From Bradyrhizobium tropiciagri (GTDB taxonomy: Bacteria > Pseudomonadota > Alphaproteobacteria > Rhizobiales > Xanthobacteraceae), in the NCBI RefSeq assembly GCF_018130505.1, contig NZ_JAFCKH010000013.1, positions 186,001 to 250,000 of the forward strand: a stretch of DNA of 64,000 nucleotides, in the 5' to 3' direction. Under the pieces are notes generated by a model. The model had not been told where the DNA came from, ran no database searches, and worked only from the letters and a program-made list of their open reading frames with translations. Positions 1 to 8,571 of the stretch are shown piece by piece (the first letter of the stretch is position 1; each line of letters opens with the position of its first letter). Both the position numbers and the translations under genes were made by a program.

Positions 1-159
1 GTCGAGACCGATCCAGATGTCCCGGGTGCGGCCCTGCGCCGCGCGAGCGCGATGAAACAGGCTGATCGCGACCGCGCTGGCAAGCAGGCAGATCACGCCA
101 CCAAGGACGACAAGACGCCAGTCATGTTCCAAGGTGAGACAGGTGAGTACGCGATACAT
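1..159 (-). CDS. N-terminal fragment of a membrane protein, probably MHYT-type sensor of a cyclic-di-GMP enzyme
   Basis: The gene runs off the left edge, so only the first 53 codons are visible. The ATG is at 159 and the reading continues without a stop to base 1. The product begins MYRVLTCLTLEHDWRLVVLG and continues through one hydrophobic helix (about residues 15-33) into a basic HRARAAQGRTRDIW stretch. A short N-tail with a first helix followed by an Arg-rich loop is how many alphaproteobacterial MHYT-domain GGDEF/EAL proteins begin. That assignment rests on recall of the N-terminal pattern only, because no MHYT motif or catalytic domain is inside the window. Confidence 0.5.
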   Translation of the reverse strand, partial: MYRVLTCLTLEHDWRLVVLGGVICLLASAVAISLFHRARAAQGRTRDIWIGLD

Positions 160-309
160 ATAGGCCCCCGTTATGGACCCATAAAAACGTCCCCATTCGT
201 GTACGAACGGTAACGGCGCCTGCTTGCGCTCCACGCATGGTGAAGAAGCCTTGAACGGCGAAGCGAAAACGCCGGAGAAACCGGCGCAGCGTCGTGCACG
301 CTGACGGCG

Positions 310-2316
310 CTAGCCGGGCAGCCCGGGGATCAATTCGGCCCCGGTCTCGACCTTCAGCGACGAGCCGGCGAAATCATTGCCGATCGGCTGGCAGCGGCCA
401 CCGAGATGCCGGGCGAGGAAGGCCTCGGTCACGCCATAGCAGGCAAGCCGGTTCTCCGGCCGCACGAAGCCGTGCCCCTCATCGGCGAAGGTGATGTAGG
501 TCACGGGCACGCTGCGCTGCTTGAGCGCACTGACCATCTGCTCGGACTCGGCGGCCACCACCCGGACGTCGCGCATGCCCTGCGCGATCAGGATCGGCCG
601 CCTGGCGCGATCGATATGCGTCAGCGGCGAACGGTCGACCAGGAAGGCACGGCCGGCCTCGGTGTCGGGATCGCCGAGCCGGTTCTTCCAGACGCTGATC
701 CACGGCCCCCAATAGGGCGGGATCGTCGCCATGAAGGTGACGAGGTTGGAGATGCCGAACAGATCGACGATGCAGGCGAAGACCTCCGGCGTTTTGGTCG
801 CCGCCATCAGCGCGGAATAACCGCCATAGCTGCCGCCGAAGAAGCCGATGCGTTTGGGATCGGCGACCCGCTGCGCGATCGCCCAATCCACCGCATCGAT
901 CAGGTCGTCATGCATCTTGCCGCCCCACTCATGGTCGGCAGCGGTGACGAAGGCTTTGCCGAAGCCGGTCGAGCCGCGATAGTTGACGCTGAGCACCGCA
1001 TAACCGCGGCTCGCCAGCCATTGATGGATCGAACTGAAACCCCAGCTGTCGCGCGCATACGGCCCGCCATGGACCACCAGCACCAGCGGCAATGGGCCGC
1101 TTGCGACTTCCGCCGGCCGCGTCAGGTAGCATTGCAGGCGCAGCCCATCGCGCGAGGTGATGATCACCGGCTCGAGCTTGTGCAGCGCCACGCCGGCAAG
1201 CGATTTGCGCTGGGTGAACAGCTTGCGGACCTCGCGCGTCCTGCGGTCGAGCAGCGCGTATTCGCCGCTTTCGGTGTCGCGCTCGAAATACACGGTGCCA
1301 AGCCGAAGATCGTCGCTGTTGCTGACGAAGGTGATGTCGCCGCCGCCGTGGCGGGCGAGATCGGCGAGATCCGCCGCCACCGATTGATCGACGGCATGCC
1401 AGCGCATGCGATCGGTCATGGCCATCGCCGCGAGCGGCCGGCGCGCTTCGTCGAAGATGGCGCGCGTGATGTCGGCCTCATCGTCGGCGGCAAGCAGCGT
1501 CTGTTCGTGCGTCGCCATGTCGAACGCGAAGAACGCCGCCTTGTCGCGGCCGCGCGAGTCCGTGAGGTACAGCGTCTTGCCGTCGGCGCTGAAGTCCAGC
1601 AGATGGGTGGTATCGACGTCGGTGATCGGCACCGTCATGAACGGCGCCCAGCCGCCGTCCGGGCGGCGCTCGAAGATTTCGGCCGAGCCGGCGGCAGTCA
1701 GGCGGGATGCCAGCCGCAGCTGGAACGCGCTGTCGGTGATCAGGCCGGCATAGTCGCGGTTCTCGTAGACGAGCTCGCTCGTGCCGGTCACGATGTTGGT
1801 GCGGAACACATCGAAATAGCGCCTGTCGCGCTGATTGTGCCGCAGCAGCATTTCGTCGGGAAACTTGCGGTCGGCCTCCTGCAGGAACGACTTGACGCCG
1901 GCCTCCGGTGTCAGCGGCACGATCTCGCCGCCCGCGATGTCGACGCTGGCAGCGCGGAAATTTTCGTCACCATCGCGGTCGCGGAAGAACACGATGTGGC
2001 GGTTGGTGTAGCCCCAGCGGTAATAATTCGAGATGTTGCGGTCGGTGGCGCGGGTGACCGGCCGCGCCACCTTGAGGTCGTCGAGCGGCGCGACCCAGAG
2101 ATTGTTCACGCCGTCGAGCGGCGCGATCCAGGACAGCTGCGTCCCGTCCGGGCTGAGACGGACATTGATGTAGTCGGGGTTGTCGAAGAACACCCTGCGA
2201 GCGACCAGATCGCGGGCCTGTCCGCGCGCCGCGCCGAGCAGACCGGCGAATGGCAGCGTGGCGCCGAGTGTCGCGGCGCTGGCGATGAAGCGGCGACGGT
2301 CGATTGGCGCTGGCAT
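310..2316 (-). CDS. Exported prolyl oligopeptidase-family (S9) serine peptidase
   Basis: A 668-residue peptidase of the S9 (prolyl oligopeptidase / dipeptidyl or acylaminoacyl peptidase) family. The N-terminus MPAPIDRRRFIASAATLGAT has a twin-arginine motif followed by a hydrophobic stretch, so export by the Tat pathway is likely. An N-terminal beta-propeller region (about 40-390) precedes an alpha/beta-hydrolase domain. Visible catalytic elements are HGGPYARDSWG, the nucleophile elbow GGSYGG (Ser about 496), Asp in GMRDVRV (about 582) and His in DEGHGF (about 615). It probably cleaves short peptides in the periplasm. It stands alone and is followed on the same strand by the MFS gene. The opposite strand is also open over most of this gene, but has no recognisable protein. 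Confidence 0.9.
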   Translation of the reverse strand: MPAPIDRRRFIASAATLGATLPFAGLLGAARGQARDLVARRVFFDNPDYINVRLSPDGTQLSWIAPLDGVNNLWVAPLDDLKVARPVTRATDRNISNYYRWGYTNRHIVFFRDRDGDENFRAASVDIAGGEIVPLTPEAGVKSFLQEADRKFPDEMLLRHNQRDRRYFDVFRTNIVTGTSELVYENRDYAGLITDSAFQLRLASRLTAAGSAEIFERRPDGGWAPFMTVPITDVDTTHLLDFSADGKTLYLTDSRGRDKAAFFAFDMATHEQTLLAADDEADITRAIFDEARRPLAAMAMTDRMRWHAVDQSVAADLADLARHGGGDITFVSNSDDLRLGTVYFERDTESGEYALLDRRTREVRKLFTQRKSLAGVALHKLEPVIITSRDGLRLQCYLTRPAEVASGPLPLVLVVHGGPYARDSWGFSSIHQWLASRGYAVLSVNYRGSTGFGKAFVTAADHEWGGKMHDDLIDAVDWAIAQRVADPKRIGFFGGSYGGYSALMAATKTPEVFACIVDLFGISNLVTFMATIPPYWGPWISVWKNRLGDPDTEAGRAFLVDRSPLTHIDRARRPILIAQGMRDVRVVAAESEQMVSALKQRSVPVTYITFADEGHGFVRPENRLACYGVTEAFLARHLGGRCQPIGNDFAGSSLKVETGAELIPGLPG

Positions 2317-2398
2317 CGGGATCGGCCCCCGTCGTCGGTAATTACCGACCGTCGCGACGTTAGATGCAGGTCAGCCATTCCACAACCGCGGGCGTTGC

Positions 2399-3817
2399 TC
2401 ATTGCCGAACTTGTGATGATGCGCCGATCCAGATCAACGCGCCTGCCGCCAGCAGCACGGCGGCGGAGATGACGAGCGCGGTATGCAGGCCGGTGATGAA
2501 GGCCGCGGAGCTGCCGACCAGCGAGCCGAACAGCGCGACGCCGAGCACGCTGCCGGTCTGCCGCGTTGCGTTCAGGACGCCGGCGGCGATCCCGGCGCGC
2601 TGCGGCTCGACGCTGCCGAGCAGCGTCGATGTCAGCGGCGGCACCAGCAGGCCGAGCCCGCCGCTCATCGCGATCAGTTGCAGGCAGATCGCCGGATAGC
2701 TGGTGTCACGGTCGATGCCGAGCGTCGCCAGGCATCCGGCCGCCGTGATCGCAGCGCCGAGCGCGATGGTCGCGGGCGCGCCGATCCGCTCCGCAAGGCG
2801 TGGCGCGGCCAGATTGGCCGGCAACACCACGCCCAGCATCGGCACGAAAGCGAGACCGGTCTGGAACGCCGACAGGCCGTTGACCTGCTGGAAGTAGAGG
2901 CTGAGCACGAAGATCAACCCATAGAACGCGACGTTGACCAGCAGACCGACCAGCGAACTCAGCGCGAACAGCCGCTGGCCGAACAGCGCCAATGGCAGCA
3001 TCGGCCGCGGCGCGCGTGCCTCGCGCCAGACGAACAGCACGGCGAAGCCGGCTGACAGAACGAAGCCTGCGACCACGAACGGATGGCTCCAGCCGAGCGC
3101 GCCGCCTTCGATCAGCGCGCCGGCCAGCGTTCCGAGCGCGGCAATCGCCGCGAGCTGGCCCGGCAGATCGAGCTCGTGGCTCTGATGCCGCGTGGTTTCG
3201 CCGGCATAGCGAAAGGTCAGCCACAGGCCGGCAAGGCCGATCGGCAGATTGACCAGGAAGATCGCGCGCCAGCCGACCAGCGTGATCAGCGCGCCGCCGA
3301 TGAACGGGCCCGCGGTCAGCGCGAGGCTCGCGCCGGCGGCCCAGATGCCCACCGCGCGGCCGCGCGCCGTCTCGTCCGCATAGGCATGGCGCAGCAGCGC
3401 AAGCGAGTTCGGCACCAGGATCGCCGCCGCCAGGCCCTGCACGCAGCGCGCCACGATCAGGCTCACGGCATCAGGCGCCAGCGCGCAGGCCGCCGAGGCG
3501 ACGGTGAAGAGTGCGAAGCCCGCCATGAAGATGCGTTTGGCGCCGATGCGATCGCCGAGCGCGCCCGCGGTCAGGATGAAGGCGGCAAAGGCGATGGTGT
3601 AGGCGCTGACCACCCATTGCAGCTCGGCAACGCCGCCGCCGAGCGAGCCACCGATCGCATTGAGTGCGGTGTTGACGATGGTGACGTCGAGTTGCACCAC
3701 GCCGTAGCCGAGGCTCATCGCGGCAAGCGTCAACGTCGTCGCCAGCCCGGCCGCTGCCGGGGCGAGCGCTGCGGATCGATCCGGCATCGGCCGGAGGTTT
3801 TGGGATATCTGCTGCAT
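2399..3817 (-). CDS. MFS drug-resistance transporter, EmrB/QacA (DHA2) type
   Basis: A 472-residue inner-membrane efflux transporter. The ATG at 3817 (MQQISQNLRPMPDR) is chosen because the long upstream extension of the frame is Arg-rich and non-homologous, and a GAGG lies just upstream. Family motifs are visible: LDVTIVNTAL in helix 1 (motif D1 of DHA2 proteins), GALGDRIGAKR (motif A) after helix 2, and WRAIFLVNLPIG in the middle. About 12-14 hydrophobic segments can be counted. Substrates are unknown; the family exports hydrophobic drugs and antiseptics by proton antiport. No TetR or MarR regulator is adjacent, although a 602-base gap lies upstream. Confidence 0.9.
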   Translation of the reverse strand: MQQISQNLRPMPDRSAALAPAAAGLATTLTLAAMSLGYGVVQLDVTIVNTALNAIGGSLGGGVAELQWVVSAYTIAFAAFILTAGALGDRIGAKRIFMAGFALFTVASAACALAPDAVSLIVARCVQGLAAAILVPNSLALLRHAYADETARGRAVGIWAAGASLALTAGPFIGGALITLVGWRAIFLVNLPIGLAGLWLTFRYAGETTRHQSHELDLPGQLAAIAALGTLAGALIEGGALGWSHPFVVAGFVLSAGFAVLFVWREARAPRPMLPLALFGQRLFALSSLVGLLVNVAFYGLIFVLSLYFQQVNGLSAFQTGLAFVPMLGVVLPANLAAPRLAERIGAPATIALGAAITAAGCLATLGIDRDTSYPAICLQLIAMSGGLGLLVPPLTSTLLGSVEPQRAGIAAGVLNATRQTGSVLGVALFGSLVGSSAAFITGLHTALVISAAVLLAAGALIWIGASSQVRQ

Positions 3818-4419
3818 GGGCGAGCCTCGATGTTCGCTGACCAATGCGCGACATAGGCAATCGTTCGCCGCGATACTTCGCTGCTGAGCGAAATGTCGTA
3901 TCCGTATCGATCCGGGCACGCCGCGGCGCATTTGCGCGGCGTTTTGCCTCAATAGACCTACGGATCGGTCCGATGCGCCTCCCGCCCCTTCCGATCCGGC
4001 CGTCCGTGGCCATATCACCGGCGATCGCGCAGCGACTTGACGCCTTGGTAAACGCCGCCGCGGGCTCCCGTGTCCCCACCGGGATGCATATCGTCTATTC
4101 GTATGGCGGCCGACGGCGCGCGGAAGCGCATAGAAAGTGGCAAAATCGCGGAAAACGCTGCTGAAACCCGCTCGGAACGGTGGAACGTGCCGCACTTCGC
4201 ACGCAGCGAACGCAATTGCGGCGACTCACAATCCGCAAGGCGGAAACATATGTAGGCTGTATGACAATGACGACCGACGAGGACTTAAGCTTGGCTTGTC
4301 AAGGGCTGCACAACGCACCGGTTTTGCCTTATGGGTCATCGCGCACGGTGCGTTTGCCCGTCGCCCGTCGTCGTCCGTGACCGGGTCCCACTGAAATTGC
4401 CGCCCCGCCGGGAGGATGA
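3818..4419. other. 602-base gap between divergent MFS and MprF-N-like genes
   Basis: No convincing gene was seen. Short open frames here have Arg-rich compositions and no family resemblance. The gap should carry promoters for both divergent genes. A perfect 6-bp inverted repeat TTCGCT-GCTG-AGCGAA lies at 3877-3892, 60 bases upstream of the MFS start, and could be an operator or a small hairpin. A GGAGG at 4411-4415 is the ribosome site of the downstream gene. Confidence 0.5.
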
Positions 4420-5496
4420 ATGCATCGGCTGCTGACCACGCTCGGGCGTGGCTTCAAGGAAAAGATCGGCTGGAAACGGCTCGGGATCGCTGCGAGTCTG
4501 CTCATCATCGTGTTCGCAGTCACGACGCTGGTCCACACGCTGAAGGGCGTCGACACCGGTATCATCCTGACCGCGCTGACCGACATCGCCCCGCACCGGA
4601 TCGCGCTGGCCGCGCTCTGTGTGATCGGTGCGTTCTGCACGCTGACCTTCTATGACTTCTTCGCGCTGCGCACGATCGGCAAGACCCACGTCCCCTACCG
4701 CATCGCGGCGCTGTCGAGCTTCACCAGCTACACCATCGGCCACAACATCGGCGCCACCGTCTTCACCGGCGGCGCGATCCGCTTCCGGATCTATTCCGAC
4801 TACGGCCTCTCCGCGATCGACGTCGCCAAGATCTGCTTCCTGTCCGGCCTGACCTTCTGGCTCGGCAACCTGTTCGTGCTCGGGATCGGCATGGCCTGGC
4901 ACCCAGCCGCGGCGTCGGCGATGGACCTGCTGCCGCCGGCAATGAACCGGATGATCGCGATCGGCTGCCTCGCCGGTATCGGCGCCTATTTCGTCTGGCT
5001 CTTGACCGGCGAGAAGCGCCGCGAGCTCGGCCAGAACGGCTGGAAGGTGGTGCTGCCCTCGGCGAAGCTGACGCTGCTGCAGATCCTGATCGGCGTGGTC
5101 GATCTCGGCTTCTGCGCGCTGGCGATGTACCTGTTGATGCCGACCGAGCCGCATATCGATTTCGTGTCGCTCGCGGTGGTGTTCATCCTGGCTACCCTGC
5201 TCGGCTTCGCCAGTCATGCCCCCGGCTCGATCGGCGTGTTCGACGCCGCGATGCTGGTGGCGCTCCCCGAATTCAGCAAGGAACAATTGCTGGCGACGCT
5301 GGTCGTGTTCCGCATCCTGTATTTCCTGATCCCGTTCGGGATTTCGATCTCGATCATGGGCATGCGCGAGCTCTGGCTCAACGTGGTGCAGCCATGGCAG
5401 GAAAGAAGGCGACTAAGCCAGGCCTGCACGGCTTCGGCGACCGTGCGGCAACCGATCGAAAGCCGGCCGCAGCGGGTCAGGCAAATGAAGCGGTAA
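4420..5496 (+). CDS. MprF N-terminal-like (UPF0104) multi-spanning membrane protein
   Basis: A 358-residue membrane protein matching the lysylphosphatidylglycerol synthase transmembrane region, the flippase half of MprF. The ATG at 4420 has GGAGG four bases upstream. Features typical of the family are the loop segment HNIGATVFTGGAIRFRIYSD, the SHAPGSIGVFDAAML segment and about eight hydrophobic helices. The C-terminal aminoacyl-transferase domain of full MprF is absent, so lipid lysinylation is not expected from this protein alone. Transport or protection of a membrane lipid is the family-level inference. The tail after residue 330 is Arg-rich and cytoplasmic. A second, different family member lies at 48979-49944. 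Confidence 0.8.
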   Translation: MHRLLTTLGRGFKEKIGWKRLGIAASLLIIVFAVTTLVHTLKGVDTGIILTALTDIAPHRIALAALCVIGAFCTLTFYDFFALRTIGKTHVPYRIAALSSFTSYTIGHNIGATVFTGGAIRFRIYSDYGLSAIDVAKICFLSGLTFWLGNLFVLGIGMAWHPAAASAMDLLPPAMNRMIAIGCLAGIGAYFVWLLTGEKRRELGQNGWKVVLPSAKLTLLQILIGVVDLGFCALAMYLLMPTEPHIDFVSLAVVFILATLLGFASHAPGSIGVFDAAMLVALPEFSKEQLLATLVVFRILYFLIPFGISISIMGMRELWLNVVQPWQERRRLSQACTASATVRQPIESRPQRVRQMKR

Positions 5497-5575
5497 CAGC
5501 GGCGTTATCGACCCCGTCCCGGCCTTCAGCTCCCGGAGCACTTATTTTCGCCTCACCCGTGACGTCAAACGCGCC

Positions 5576-7537
5576 ATGCTTGGGTTTCTGGCTCGATCCT
5601 CATTTCGTTTGACGGTTGCAGCCGTGCTGCTCGGCAGCGCGCTGACGGCGGCCTTCGCCTCCGCCGCGGCGGCGCAGGACGCCCAGCCGCTGCAAATCTC
5701 CTGGGAGGTCCGCAACCGCTTCCGCCTGTTCCGCGAGGAACGTGACTTCCGCCTGCACGTCGAAAGTGGCCTCGGCCGCAGCGTGTTGGCCTCGGAGCAG
5801 GCGCTCGAGTTGCAGAGCGACGGCCGCGGCTGGGCACGCAACGTGGTCAACCGGCTCTGCATCGACCTGCAGGGCCGCGTCAGCGAGCCCTGCACCCGCG
5901 ACAACGTCAAGGAAAGCTATCTGACGCCGATCGACCACCCGATCGTGGTCCGCCTCACCGGCCCAGTCCCGGTCGGCGCGACCTGCGCCTGGTCGTTCGA
6001 CGACGGCGACGGGCCGCAGAGCTCGACCTTCGACTGCGCCGAACCGGTCAATCTGCGGGTGCGCTACGGCCGAACCACGGTCGCAACCGTCGATGTCGCG
6101 AGCGGCGCGGATGCGAACCAGCGGGTCTCGACCGAGATCGCAGTGCGGGACTTCTTCATCGCCGGTCTCGGCGACAGCATCGCCTCCGGCGAGGGCAATC
6201 CGGACCGTGCGATCGGCCTGTCCGACGAGGGCTTCTGCTTCCGCTCCTATCTCGGCGGCGCATCCTACTACCGGCCGAGCCGCGCCGGCTTCAAGGGCGG
6301 CCGCGCCTGCGAGGCGCCGGATACGCTGTCGAACTGGCAGCGCCACAGCGCGCTGTGGCTCAACTCGGCCTGCCACCGCTCGCTCTACAGCTATCAGACC
6401 CGCACCGCGCTGGCGCTCGCGGTGCAATATCCGCACATCGCGGTGACCTACCTGCCGCTGGCCTGCACCGGCGCCACCATCGCCGACGGCCTGCTCGGCT
6501 CGCAGCAGGCGCGGGAATGCCTGCCGACCAAGAGCGCCAGCAGTTGCTCGGGCACGGTCAACGGCCAGCTTGCCGAATTGCGCACGGCGCTCGCGGCCGC
6601 CAAGCGCCGCCAGCCGGACCGCACGCTCGACCTCGTGCTGCTGTCGATCGGCGCCAACGACATCTATTTCTCCGGCCTCGTCGCCAACGTGATCGTCGAC
6701 ACGCCGACCGAGCGCACGCTGTTCAGCCAAGGCGGCTCGATGGCCAGCGTCGAGGACGCGCGGTCGGCGCTGATGCATGATCTGCCGTCCGGCTTTGCCA
6801 AGCTGCGCGAAGCGCTGAAGCCGCTGGTCGGCGGCGACCTCTCCCGCGTGATCTATACGGCCTACGCCAATCCGGCGCTGAGCAATGGCGGCACGCCCTG
6901 CCCCGGCGGCCGCGCCGGCTTCGAGATCCATCCCTCGTTCAATGCCGATCCCAAGCGGCTCGCCTCCGTCTCGGGCTTCGTGCAGAACGAGTTCCTGCCG
7001 CAGATCAAGGGGCTCGCGCAGTGCCAGTCCGGCACCATCTGCCGCAATCCGCAGACCGACCGCATGACCTTCGTCGATGCGCATCAGGAAGCGTTCGCGA
7101 GCCACGGCTTCTGCGCGCGCGCACCCACCGATCCGCAGTTCGACCGCGACTGCTTCGCCGCCAATGGCGACAGCTTCGAGTCCGACATCGTCGCGGCGGC
7201 CAGCCAGCCGCTCAAATGCGGCCGCAGCGCCGGCGAGTATCGCGCCTACCTGCCGCGCGCGCGCTGGATCCGCGATGCCAATGACAGCTATTTCGCCGCG
7301 ATGACCTATCCGCAGGGCCTGCCATCCTCGATGCAGCCGAGCGATATCCACGATGCGACCTGGGGCATCCTCTCGGCGGTCTATGGCGGCGCGGTGCACC
7401 CAAGCGCGGAGGGCCATGCCGCGATGGCGGACGCCGCCGTCCCCGCGGCCGCCAGCGTGCTACAGCTCGATACCGCCGTGGGCGAGGTGATCTCTCAGCC
7501 GGTGGCGCCGCTGCCGGTCACGCCGGAGCAGCGCTAG
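5576..7537 (+). CDS. Exported SGNH/GDSL-type hydrolase
   Basis: A 653-residue protein with a Sec-type signal peptide (MLGFLARSSFRLTVAAVLLG, Ala-rich end near AAAAQDAQP). After about 190 residues of an unassigned N-terminal domain comes the SGNH core: GLGDSIASGEGNPD (block I, Ser about 201), GANDIYFSG (block III) and HPSAEGHAAM (block V, His about 608). Many cysteines suggest disulphides in the periplasm or outside. The Asp usually three residues before the catalytic His is Gly here, so the active site may be a Ser-His dyad or use another acid. Substrate is unknown; lipids, esters or acylated glycans are typical for the family. Most SGNH enzymes are 200-400 residues, so this one is long. Confidence 0.8.
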   Translation: MLGFLARSSFRLTVAAVLLGSALTAAFASAAAAQDAQPLQISWEVRNRFRLFREERDFRLHVESGLGRSVLASEQALELQSDGRGWARNVVNRLCIDLQGRVSEPCTRDNVKESYLTPIDHPIVVRLTGPVPVGATCAWSFDDGDGPQSSTFDCAEPVNLRVRYGRTTVATVDVASGADANQRVSTEIAVRDFFIAGLGDSIASGEGNPDRAIGLSDEGFCFRSYLGGASYYRPSRAGFKGGRACEAPDTLSNWQRHSALWLNSACHRSLYSYQTRTALALAVQYPHIAVTYLPLACTGATIADGLLGSQQARECLPTKSASSCSGTVNGQLAELRTALAAAKRRQPDRTLDLVLLSIGANDIYFSGLVANVIVDTPTERTLFSQGGSMASVEDARSALMHDLPSGFAKLREALKPLVGGDLSRVIYTAYANPALSNGGTPCPGGRAGFEIHPSFNADPKRLASVSGFVQNEFLPQIKGLAQCQSGTICRNPQTDRMTFVDAHQEAFASHGFCARAPTDPQFDRDCFAANGDSFESDIVAAASQPLKCGRSAGEYRAYLPRARWIRDANDSYFAAMTYPQGLPSSMQPSDIHDATWGILSAVYGGAVHPSAEGHAAMADAAVPAAASVLQLDTAVGEVISQPVAPLPVTPEQR

Positions 7538-7564
7538 GTCCGGCGACCGATCCACGCATCGCAG

Positions 7565-8017
7565 TCAGGTCGTCCCTTTCGCACTGCAGTGTCGAATGAA
7601 CCTGACGTCCCTGGCGTACAGGTACGTATAGGGATCGACGTGCTCGAGCGCGTGGTGCCGGAGCACCCAGTCTCGAACCTCGGGGGCATAGGCATTCAGC
7701 ATGTTCTGCGTGCCCCTCGCGTTGAACGTGCGGTCGCCGTTCAACATATGCGCCGCATGAAACATGAAGTATCCGCGCGGAGTGATGCAGATTCTTGCCA
7801 GCGGGACGAGCCCCAGCACCATCGTGCAGGATGATTTGCAGCGGCCGTCGATCACCACGCGGTCATATTCCGCAGCGACCTGCTGGAATTTCGCGTAGTG
7901 CTCGACCACGCTGCCGCCCGGGCCGTCATGGATGTAGTAGATTTTCTCGGCGAAGGCGGACGTTGCGATCATCGATGTGAAGATGAACATGCCGGCTGCG
8001 GCCAGTATGCGATACAT
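7565..8017 (-). CDS. Small exported protein, possible ClpP/crotonase-like fold
   Basis: A 150-residue product from the ATG at 8017 (MYRILAAAGMFIFTSMIATS, a clear signal peptide ending near SAFA). A GGGGA sequence precedes this start, and the 14 codons further upstream in frame are not needed. The mature part contains DGRCKSSCTMVLGLV and MFHAAH, resembling short alphaproteobacterial periplasmic proteins with a ClpP-like fold in which a small-residue/Ser segment sits where the protease nucleophile would be. This is pattern recall, not proof. It converges on the SGNH hydrolase with 27 bases between the stop codons. Function unknown. Confidence 0.6.
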   Translation of the reverse strand: MYRILAAAGMFIFTSMIATSAFAEKIYYIHDGPGGSVVEHYAKFQQVAAEYDRVVIDGRCKSSCTMVLGLVPLARICITPRGYFMFHAAHMLNGDRTFNARGTQNMLNAYAPEVRDWVLRHHALEHVDPYTYLYARDVRFIRHCSAKGTT

Positions 8018-8571
8018 GTCGTCCCCAACCTTCCCTGCCTGCGATGTGAGGCAAAGCACCCCGCCTTACCCGACCGAACTCACGGTCATCGTCGCCGACC
8101 TCTACCCAAGGTTATTTTGACCGGATTTCGCTCGCAGTCGAGCCGAAGTTTGTTTCGGGCCGTTGCGGCCGCTGCTGGTTAAGGTCGATCCCGCAAAAGC
8201 CGAGGCCGGGCGTACGCTCCGACGCCGTGGCGTCTTGGCCGACTTCAACCCAAAATTCATTCATTCGCAACGACTTGCACAGCCAACCGCACGCGCGGAG
8301 GCGGTCGGATTGGATTTCGACGGATCGGTCGTGCACAACTTCCGGGTGTCCGCGCCTGCACGCCCGGGTTTTCATTTCCGCGCAGCCGGGTCAGCCCGCC
8401 GGCATCGGCCCGCACCAGATCGCGCACCACGCGCAACGTTGCAACTGTCCGCCGTTCTCTCACTTTGACTCTGCACAAGTCGCCCCGATCGCCATCAACC
8501 GGAAATGTGCAGCTTGCGCTCGACGTGCTTCGAATGATCAACTCGCTGATCACTACTCCCGTTGGAGACGC
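8018..8571. other. 554-base gap upstream of the peptide importer operon
   Basis: No supported gene. The minus strand is open across about 8112-8375, but the predicted protein matches nothing I recognise and lacks a convincing ribosome site. Near the right end, two TGATCA palindromes lie at 8535-8540 and 8547-8552, 12 bases apart and just upstream of the operon, and might be an operator. A GGAG at 8563-8566 serves the binding-protein start. Confidence 0.45.

Noticed and set aside
406-2472. Plus-strand frame opposite the S9 peptidase
   Set aside because: No motifs; the minus strand has signal peptide and catalytic triad.
3844-4164. Small plus-strand open frame in the 3.8-4.4 kb gap
   Set aside because: No ribosome site, Arg-rich and no resemblance to known proteins.
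8112-8375. Small minus-strand open frame upstream of the importer operon
   Set aside because: Part of it has a protein-like composition, but no start signal or family match could be seen; left as unexplained DNA.
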